From assembly GCA_946482585.1 (NCBI GenBank), contig CAMLSI010000206.1, forward strand, positions 1 to 8,932: a stretch of DNA of 8,932 bases, written 5' to 3'. The notes under the pieces are model-generated. The model did no database searches, had not been told where the DNA came from, and saw only the letters and a list, made by a program, of their open reading frames with translations. This DNA is from an uncultured Lysobacteraceae bacterium (lineage in GTDB: Bacteria; Pseudomonadota; Gammaproteobacteria; Xanthomonadales; Rhodanobacteraceae). Positions 1 through 4,516 of this stretch are shown here, in pieces (positions within the stretch are counted from its first letter, which is position 1; each line of letters opens with the position of its first letter). Made by a program: the position numbers and the translations under genes.

Positions 1-2001
1 CATCGACAGCACCATCGGCAGCCGCCGGCCGTTGCTCAGGTTCGACACGTCGTCGAGCGTGAACAGGTCGTGGTTCTTGCGCAGGTCCGGCGGACCCGTG
101 CGCCAGATGTAGCGTCCGCCGTGGCCGATGAAATGCACCAGCAGCCGCCCGTCGTTGAGGCCGTGCTTGATCGACGACTGGTGCGCGAGATTGTCCTTCT
201 CCTCGGCGCTCGCATAGACCTTGTCGCTGAGGAACCCGTCTTTCTCGAGCGACTTGGCGATCTGGTCCGAGGTCGACTTGAAGTAGTCGCTTTCGTCGGT
301 GATGAACATGACGTCGCGGCGCCAGCCGCCGAGCTGCGGCGTGCTCAGGTAGTTGATGGTCTTGTCGACGATGGCCTTGACTTCGGCCGGCTCGACGACC
401 GGGAAACGGCCGAGCGCGATGACCGGATGCAGCGGATCGCTGCCGACGCTGACGAAATGGTTGTCGCTGGCCGACTGGCCGTCGTAGGACATGAACTGCC
501 AGGTCGGAATCAGCGCACGATGCTTGAGATCGGCCGGCGTATCGGCGTAAGGCGTGCTCGGAATGTCGCCGAACTGGCCCGGCGTCAGCAGTTCCTGGTC
601 AGCCCACTTGGCGAGGTTGCGCCGGTCGATGCGCTGGTGGCGGATGTCGAAGCTCGCGTCGCCGACGAGCAGGGCGAAGCGGGGTCGCGGCTGCGGCCAC
701 TGCGTATGGGCCTGCTGCATCAGCTTGCGGATCGCCTGCGGGTGCGTGATGCCGTCGTTGAACTGGTCGTAGATATCGTCCACGTCGATGACGGCGACCT
801 TGAGTCCGCGGCGGCGGTGGAATTCGGCCAGCGGCTGGATCGCGTCGATCAGGCGCGAATGGCTGATCATGAGGTAGTCGACCGGTTCGGCCGGCTGGCG
901 CCAGTCGCGCTCGGCGACTGCACGGACTTTCTGCGGCGCGGCGAAACGCGCGTCGACGACCGGATAGACGGTCGCGTTCGCGTCGATGCGGCCGAAGTCG
1001 CCGTTCGCGGCACTCCAGCGCCGGCCGTCGTCGCCGTACAGCGCGACCTGCGTACCGCCGTTGCGCAGCGCGACCTTGCCGCCGCCGGCGATGCGCAGCG
1101 CTTCGGTCGAACGGGTCAGATCGCCGTCGACCGGATAGTCGATGTCGACCGCATTGAACATCACGACGTCGACGACGAAGTTCGGATCGCCCGCCTTCAG
1201 CGGGCGCTTGGGCACGCTCAGGCTGAAGCGGTTGCCTTTTTCCTGCAGCGCCGCAGCCGGCAGCGAGAACTCGCGTTCGACCTCGTCGCGCCCGTCCCAG
1301 TCGAACTGGGCGACGGGCTTGCCGGCCATCAGCACGGTCACGCTGTGGTCGGTCGGCTTGGCGGCGTTCGCGCCGGTGGGCGGCACGACGGACATCCCGC
1401 GGAATTTCAGTTTAAAGGTGACGTTGCCGCCGCGCGCTGCGAGATCGGGCAGATCCGCATCGAACGAGAACGGTTCCGGATCGACGTGCGTGAGCTTGGC
1501 CCAGTGCCAGAAATCGGCCTCTTCCCATTGCTTCACGTGGCTCTGATTGAGCCGGATCATCAGGTTTTCCTGCTCCAGATGCAGGCGCCGGCTCAGGCCG
1601 GCCGCGGCCGCAGCCGGCGTCGCTTCGACGTCGACGAAGCGTGCATGCGTTCCCGGGCCGCCGGACAGCACGTACACGTTCACCGTGCTGTAGGTGTCGA
1701 ACCACGACAGCGGCCCGTGCAACGCCTTGCCGATCCATTCGACGCGGTCGCCGGGTTGCAGGGTCGCGCCGCTGCCGCTCAGGTGGATCGGGACTTCCTG
1801 ACCGCGCTGAGTCAGCTTGAGCGCATCGCGCGGGCAATCGGCGAGCCCGGGCGCCACGGCGGCGATGCTCGCCTGATCCAGCGCGTAGACGCCCGCGTGC
1901 TCGATTTCGATATGGACGCTGCCGCTGCAGGCCAGCACGGCGGAAGCGGGGGACGCGAGAAGCGAGATCAGGCAGACAGCGCGACGAAGGGACCACGACA
2001 T
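1..2001 (-). CDS. Secreted gingipain-like cysteine peptidase (family C25), C-terminus cut by window edge
   Basis: This frame is open from the ATG at 2001 to the window edge (667 codons). It starts with a Sec signal peptide (RR, then a hydrophobic run ending ASPASA, cleavage near residue 21). Residues about 25-360 are a beta-rich pre-catalytic region. The C25 catalytic domain follows: DYLMISH (375-381), a 'plan' block IDVDDIYDQF, LLVGDASFD with Asp448, ASDNHF, and IALGRFPV. The catalytic histidine is His627 in FIGHGG. In the gingipain family the nucleophilic Cys follows about 30-40 residues later, after a VLSM-like strand; the visible part ends exactly at VLSM, so the Cys should lie just outside. 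The enzyme should cleave proteins in the periplasm or outside the cell. The ATG lacks a good ribosome-binding site; an in-frame TTG two codons upstream has AGG 6 nt before it and is an alternative. Family certain, substrate unknown. Confidence 0.9.
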   Translation of the reverse strand, partial: MSWSLRRAVCLISLLASPASAVLACSGSVHIEIEHAGVYALDQASIAAVAPGLADCPRDALKLTQRGQEVPIHLSGSGATLQPGDRVEWIGKALHGPLSWFDTYSTVNVYVLSGGPGTHARFVDVEATPAAAAAGLSRRLHLEQENLMIRLNQSHVKQWEEADFWHWAKLTHVDPEPFSFDADLPDLAARGGNVTFKLKFRGMSVVPPTGANAAKPTDHSVTVLMAGKPVAQFDWDGRDEVEREFSLPAAALQEKGNRFSLSVPKRPLKAGDPNFVVDVVMFNAVDIDYPVDGDLTRSTEALRIAGGGKVALRNGGTQVALYGDDGRRWSAANGDFGRIDANATVYPVVDARFAAPQKVRAVAERDWRQPAEPVDYLMISHSRLIDAIQPLAEFHRRRGLKVAVIDVDDIYDQFNDGITHPQAIRKLMQQAHTQWPQPRPRFALLVGDASFDIRHQRIDRRNLAKWADQELLTPGQFGDIPSTPYADTPADLKHRALIPTWQFMSYDGQSASDNHFVSVGSDPLHPVIALGRFPVVEPAEVKAIVDKTINYLSTPQLGGWRRDVMFITDESDYFKSTSDQIAKSLEKDGFLSDKVYASAEEKDNLAHQSSIKHGLNDGRLLVHFIGHGGRYIWRTGPPDLRKNHDLFTLDDVSNLSNGRRLPMVLSM

Positions 2002-2078
2002 GAGCAAACGGAACCTGCGAATCGTCTTTGCGACCGAATCCGACAGGCTACTGGTTGGTCAAGTCGTATGCAACGCGA

Positions 2079-2101
2079 CCGCCGGCCCTTGCGGCCGGCG
2101 G
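2079..2101. repeat. Perfect 9-bp stem-loop (CCGCCGGCC / GGCCGGCGG)
   Basis: The arms CCGCCGGCC and GGCCGGCGG are exact reverse complements around a 5-nt loop, CTTGC. No T-run follows on either strand, so it is not a textbook terminator. It would lie in the leader of the C25 peptidase mRNA if transcription starts upstream of it. Confidence 0.6.
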
Positions 2102-2187
2102 CAGGTGCGGAGCGGCGAGCTGACTGCCGAGCGGTCCGTGAACCTCAAGACCTGCGAGGTTCCTGCGGTGCCGGTTGTGCTGCTCGC

Positions 2188-2211
2188 GGTCGAGCGGCCA
2201 AGTGCTCGACC
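2188..2211. repeat. Perfect 8-bp inverted repeat (GGTCGAGC / GCTCGACC)
   Basis: The two 8-bp arms match exactly around an 8-nt spacer. This could be an operator for a dimeric regulator or an RNA hairpin. It sits next to the terminator-like hairpin at 2219-2241. Confidence 0.5.
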
Positions 2212-2218
2212 CGGCTCT

Positions 2219-2241
2219 GAAACCGCCGGGACGGCGGTTTC
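2219..2241 (-). terminator. Likely terminator hairpin of the P-domain gene
   Basis: The arms GAAACCGCC and GGCGGTTTC pair perfectly (9 bp, extendable by one closing pair to a 3-nt loop). The hairpin begins 11 nt after the minus-strand stop codon at 2253-2255. Read on the minus strand, the 3' arm ends in GGTTTC, so the U-tract is short and termination may be weak. Confidence 0.5.
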
Positions 2242-2252
2242 CGGAGATTCCC

Positions 2253-2915
2253 TCAGGGGGCCGCTTCGAAACCGTTGGCGAACAGCGCGTCGGTCTGGTC
2301 GATCATCAGGGTGGCGGCATTGACCGTGCCGGTGCCGCTGCCGGGCTGGCCCGGAGTCGGATCGCCGGCGTCCCAGAACGTGAGCGTCCAGGTGCCGTTG
2401 GCGAGTTCGGGCGCGAGATTGCGGAAGTCCGGCGAAATCAGCGTCGCCGCGCCGCCGGGGTTCTGTCCGCCCGGCAGCGCCGCGCGATAGGAGCCGGTCG
2501 GTACCGTCGGGAACGCGCTGCCCCACCAGTCGCGTTCGCCGGTGTCTTCGAAAGTGTAGAGACCGTTGAGAATGCCGTTGTGGCCGCAGCCGTTCGGCAC
2601 GTTGGAGCCCGTATGGCTGAAGATGACCTTGGACGGGCTGCCGCCGGGAGCGGCGAGCGTGACGACGAGGTCGCCGCGCCAAGTGTGGTTGATGTTCATG
2701 CTGAGGCTGACGCCGACGACCGGATAGATCAGGCCATTGACGTCGAAGCTCACGACTCGCGGCTGGCCCAGGTTGTTGACGCCGCAGCTCGGCGAACCGG
2801 CTGGTGCATCGGGAATGGGGCCGACATTCGTACCCGTAAACGACTCGACCGCGAATACGGGCGAGGAGGCCACGAGGCCGAAGCCGAGCAAGGCCAGAAT
2901 CGCGGTGCTGCGCAT
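2253..2915 (-). CDS. Secreted stand-alone P-domain (proprotein convertase P/Homo B) protein with LFANGFE C-terminus
   Basis: 220 residues. The signal peptide is residues 1-22 (MRSTAIL...SSPVFA). A P-domain spans about 50-207: the diagnostic HTWRGDLVVTL strand is at 77-87, followed by a TAAP-like turn, the FEDTGERDWWG loop and the NGTWTLTFWD strand. P-domains are beta-sandwich folding or targeting modules usually fused to subtilisin-like or metallo-peptidases; here no catalytic domain is present. Two mature cysteines, Cys44 and Cys110, could form a disulfide. The last residues read ALFANGFEAAP; an LF/IF-x-(D/N)GFE ending recurs, as I recall, in secreted proteins of Dokdonella and relatives. 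The start is set by the signal peptide and a purine-rich GGAGTGGAAGGC just before the ATG; the frame extends upstream to 3224, but that part lacks protein-like sequence and overlaps mtfA. Role unknown; export is well supported. Confidence 0.87.
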   Translation of the reverse strand: MRSTAILALLGFGLVASSPVFAVESFTGTNVGPIPDAPAGSPSCGVNNLGQPRVVSFDVNGLIYPVVGVSLSMNINHTWRGDLVVTLAAPGGSPSKVIFSHTGSNVPNGCGHNGILNGLYTFEDTGERDWWGSAFPTVPTGSYRAALPGGQNPGGAATLISPDFRNLAPELANGTWTLTFWDAGDPTPGQPGSGTGTVNAATLMIDQTDALFANGFEAAP

Positions 2916-2951
2916 GCCTTCCACTCCAGAAGCGACAGAGAAAACCGCCGC

Positions 2952-2978
2952 AGTGTAGCCGAAACCTGGCCGGACCAA
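2952..2978 (-). promoter_or_regulatory. Weak candidate sigma70 promoter for the P-domain gene
   Basis: On the minus strand a -10-like TACACT lies at 2957-2952 and a poor -35-like TTGGTC at 2978-2973, spaced 15 bp. A start near 2945 would give a leader of about 30 nt ending in the good ribosome-binding site. The -35 match and spacing are poor, so the gene may instead be read through from mtfA, whose stop is 83 bp upstream. Confidence 0.3.
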
Positions 2979-2998
2979 CCCGGCTCGGCAGGCCGCGT

Positions 2999-3775
2999 TC
3001 AGATTGCAGTCGCCGTTGCGCCGGGGCGGAACAGGCGCTCCAGCAGGGCTGCCACGGCCGGCATCTGCGTTTCGACCAGCGCGGCGTCCGAGTACCAGGC
3101 TTCGACGAGGCAGGCGAAGAATTCGTCGGGGCTTTCGGCGGCGTACGGGTCGATCGCCGTGTCCGCGCCCGCGTCGACCGCGACGCAATGCGCGTCGTAG
3201 GCCTGCTGGAACGTACGTATCCACTCGCTGCGCGGCAGCGAGTGCGGCAACGGCGGCACGCCGTCGCTGCCGCCGCCGAGCATGTCGATCTTGTGCGCGA
3301 TCTCGTGGATCACGACGTTGAAGCCCGCGTGCGGTTCGGCCAGGTCCTGCTCGATGTCGGCCCAGGACAGCACGAGCGGCCCATGCTCCCAGGCTTCGCC
3401 GATCAGGGCGTCGTCGCCTTCGGTGACGACGCCGGTGTCCTCGTCATGGTGTTCGCGGCGCACGCGGAATTCGCCCGGATACACCAGCACCTGGCGCCAG
3501 CCGCGCAGGTAGTCATAGCCCAGATCGAGCACCGGCAGGCAGGCCTGGGCGGCGATCAGCAGGCAGCGGTAGTCGTCGAGTTCGGCGCCGGCCAGCGCGG
3601 TGAACTGCTTGTCGGCGAGGAAGCGTGCGCACAGCGCGCGCAGGCGCTGCGCCGCGTCCGGGGCCAGCGCGGCGACGAGCGCGCAATCGGATGCGACCCG
3701 CTGCCAGGTCGCGTCGTCGATCGGGTGAGGGCGAGGTTGCAGGCGCTCGCGCAGGCGCCGGAAGAAGTCGATCAC
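2999..3775 (-). CDS. mtfA: MtfA-family zinc peptidase (M90)
   Basis: 258 residues, close to the roughly 265 of E. coli MtfA (Mlc titration factor A), with clear alignment along the chain: DKQFTALAGAELDD, CLPVLDLG, VLVYPGEF, GPLVLSW, GFNVVIHEIAHKID and IDPYAAESPDEFF. The zinc site is H157-E158-xx-H161, and Glu218 falls where the third ligand of E. coli MtfA (Glu212, from memory) is expected. There is no signal peptide, so the enzyme is cytosolic. In E. coli MtfA binds the glucose repressor Mlc and is an aminopeptidase; no PTS or Mlc gene is visible here, so that role cannot be assumed. I chose the GTG at 3775 because homology begins there (VIDFFRRLRERL); only a short AGG precedes it. The open frame upstream to 3988 overlaps the next gene and is not protein-like. 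It probably shares a transcript with the small secreted gene 49 nt upstream. Confidence 0.93.
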   Translation of the reverse strand: MIDFFRRLRERLQPRPHPIDDATWQRVASDCALVAALAPDAAQRLRALCARFLADKQFTALAGAELDDYRCLLIAAQACLPVLDLGYDYLRGWRQVLVYPGEFRVRREHHDEDTGVVTEGDDALIGEAWEHGPLVLSWADIEQDLAEPHAGFNVVIHEIAHKIDMLGGGSDGVPPLPHSLPRSEWIRTFQQAYDAHCVAVDAGADTAIDPYAAESPDEFFACLVEAWYSDAALVETQMPAVAALLERLFRPGATATAI

Positions 3776-3786
3776 GCGCCTATGAT

Positions 3787-3802
3787 GCCGCGTCGCCGCG
3801 GC
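3787..3802. repeat. Short GC hairpin between the small secreted gene and mtfA
   Basis: GCCGCG and CGCGGC pair around the tetraloop TCGC, within the 49-nt gap between two minus-strand genes. It lies 11 nt before the mtfA GTG, so in an mRNA it could hinder ribosome loading. No T-tract follows. At this GC content it may be chance. Confidence 0.35.
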
Positions 3803-3824
3803 AAAGCCACGTGAGCGAACCGAT

Positions 3825-4193
3825 CTACTTGATCGAACCCGGCAGCACCGACTGCCAGCGCAGACCGCCGCCGCGCGGTTTCGGCGGTACGACCATGTCG
3901 GTCGAAGGCAGCGATGCGGCCGGTGTTGCGGCATCGGCACCGCCCGGGGTCGTGGCGACCCGCTCGCCGACCGTGCCGCGCGCGTCAACCGGTACGCTGA
4001 CCGGAGCGCTCTGGCCGTCGTGATAGATCACACGCGCGTTCGCGGCCGGCTGGATGTCGCAGTCCTGACGCGACTGCGCGAGTGCCACGCCGCCCGGCGT
4101 CGAGCCGCCGAGCAGGTACTCGTCTGCATGGCTGGCACCGGCCAGGAATGCCAGGCCCAGCAGCAGGATCAGGGATCGCGGATTGGTGAGCAT
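3825..4193 (-). CDS. Small secreted protein of unknown function ending in RWQSVLPGSIK
   Basis: 122 residues. A clear Sec signal peptide spans 1-23 (MLTNPRSLILLLGLAFLAGASHA), leaving a mature protein of about 99 residues. The mature part starts DEYLLGGSTPGG, holds one cysteine (DCDI, residue 45), then a Pro/Ala/Thr-rich low-complexity stretch, and ends in a basic, aromatic tail, PPKPRGGGLRWQSVLPGSIK. I recall small periplasmic proteins with similar WQ-xLPG tails in Xanthomonadales but know no function. The start is well supported: ATG with GGAG 6 nt upstream and the signal peptide directly following. It is the first gene of the leftward block and lies 49 nt before mtfA, so the two are likely co-transcribed. 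Confidence 0.8.
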   Translation of the reverse strand: MLTNPRSLILLLGLAFLAGASHADEYLLGGSTPGGVALAQSRQDCDIQPAANARVIYHDGQSAPVSVPVDARGTVGERVATTPGGADAATPAASLPSTDMVVPPKPRGGGLRWQSVLPGSIK

Positions 4194-4266
4194 CGGTGGC
4201 TCCGGGGTGGCGGAACGCTGGCACGGGCTCGCGGGCGGAACGGCATGCTCGCACGAACAATACCGG

Positions 4267-4293
4267 TGTAGCCAGCGGGGATGCCCGGCTACA
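4267..4293. repeat. REP-like palindrome (TGTAGCC ... GGCTACA)
   Basis: The 7-bp arms TGTAGCC and GGCTACA are exact reverse complements around a 13-nt centre that itself can pair (GGG with CCC). The size and the GTAGCC start resemble extragenic palindromes common in Xanthomonadales and Pseudomonas genomes. A single copy in the window cannot prove it is repetitive. Confidence 0.4.
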
Positions 4294-4362
4294 GCAGAGT
4301 TCGTGCCAATGCCTGTGCGGCCTCCCCGGCCTTGCGCAACAAGGGCTTGAAGTCATGTGCAT

Positions 4363-4407
4363 TGTCCGGACTGTCCGTTCCGGCGGCAGCGGACAGCGGC
4401 GGACAGT
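4363..4407. promoter_or_regulatory. Cluster of four TGTCCG/CGGACA motifs, possible operator
   Basis: TGTCCG occurs at 4363-4368 and 4372-4377 (start to start 9 bp), and its reverse complement CGGACA at 4390-4395 and 4400-4405 (10 bp). The inner pair extends to CTGTCCG (4371-4377) and CGGACAG (4390-4396). The result is a mirror arrangement of two direct pairs, about one helical turn apart, 110-150 bp upstream of the DAK2-DegV gene. Such spacing suits cooperative binding of a dimeric regulator on one DNA face. No regulator is identified. Confidence 0.45.
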
Positions 4408-4485
4408 GGGATGGATGCGCCGAGGCGTGAATCGGTTGCGTCGGGTCCCGGAAGCGCCTTTGTCTCGCTGCGCTGCAGCGCGCGT

Positions 4486-4516
4486 ATGCCCGGGTCCGCT
4501 GGATAGACTCGGGCAT
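4486..4516 (+). promoter_or_regulatory. Hairpin enclosing the start codon region of the DAK2-DegV gene
   Basis: The arm ATGCCCGGGTC (4486-4496) pairs with GACTCGGGCAT (4506-4516): ten Watson-Crick pairs plus one G-U, loop of 9 nt. The 3' arm contains the whole space where a ribosome-binding site should be and the first two bases of the ATG at 4515. If transcribed, the initiation region would be masked. No strong Shine-Dalgarno is present. A -10-like TAGACT at 4504-4509 would instead give a nearly leaderless message that lacks the 5' arm. Confidence 0.5.

Larger units (their letters stand above)
2002..2252. other. 251-bp intergenic region with a row of four stem-loops
   Basis: The region lies between the P-domain gene (ends 2253) and the C25 peptidase gene (starts 2001), both transcribed leftward. 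No convincing gene is present. It holds four perfect inverted repeats: 2079-2087/2093-2101 (9 bp), 2140-2146/2156-2162 (7 bp), 2188-2195/2204-2211 (8 bp) and 2219-2227/2233-2241 (9 bp). The right-most is placed like a terminator for the P-domain gene. The others could be a structured 3' UTR, a small RNA, or part of the peptidase leader. High GC content raises the chance rate of such repeats, so function is inferred only from their density. Confidence 0.6.
4194..4514. other. Divergent intergenic region (321 bp)
   Basis: It separates the leftward block from the rightward DAK2-DegV gene and should carry both promoters. No good sigma70 promoter is obvious on either strand. Visible elements are a REP-like palindrome (4267-4293), a cluster of TGTCCG/CGGACA motifs (4363-4406), a 12-bp perfect palindrome GCGCTGCAGCGC (4470-4481) and a hairpin that includes the next start codon (4486-4516). 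A minus-strand frame from 4516 to 4289 (75 codons) exists and ends in a helix-like sequence, but it is not called. Confidence 0.6.

Noticed and set aside
70..2220. A 716-codon open frame on the plus strand
   Set aside because: It is antisense to the C25 peptidase gene, whose minus-strand frame carries clear family motifs and a signal peptide. The plus-strand translation is Arg/Ala/Val/Asp-rich without any recognisable domain, as expected for a shadow frame at high GC.
2916..3224. N-terminal extension of the P-domain protein to 3224
   Set aside because: The extension is Arg-rich, overlaps the end of mtfA, and would bury the signal peptide; the ATG at 2915 has a good ribosome-binding site.
3776..3988. 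N-terminal extension of MtfA to 3988
   Set aside because: Overlaps the coding sequence of the small secreted gene and does not resemble MtfA; homology begins at the GTG at 3775.
4289..4516. Minus-strand frame of 75 codons in the divergent region, ending in a helix-like DFKPLLRKAGEAAQALARTLL-type sequence
   Set aside because: Only a weak ribosome-binding site, the rest is Arg/Ser/His-rich low-quality sequence, and its ATG shares the CATG of the opposite gene. A conserved homologue would change this; a protein search is the deciding test.
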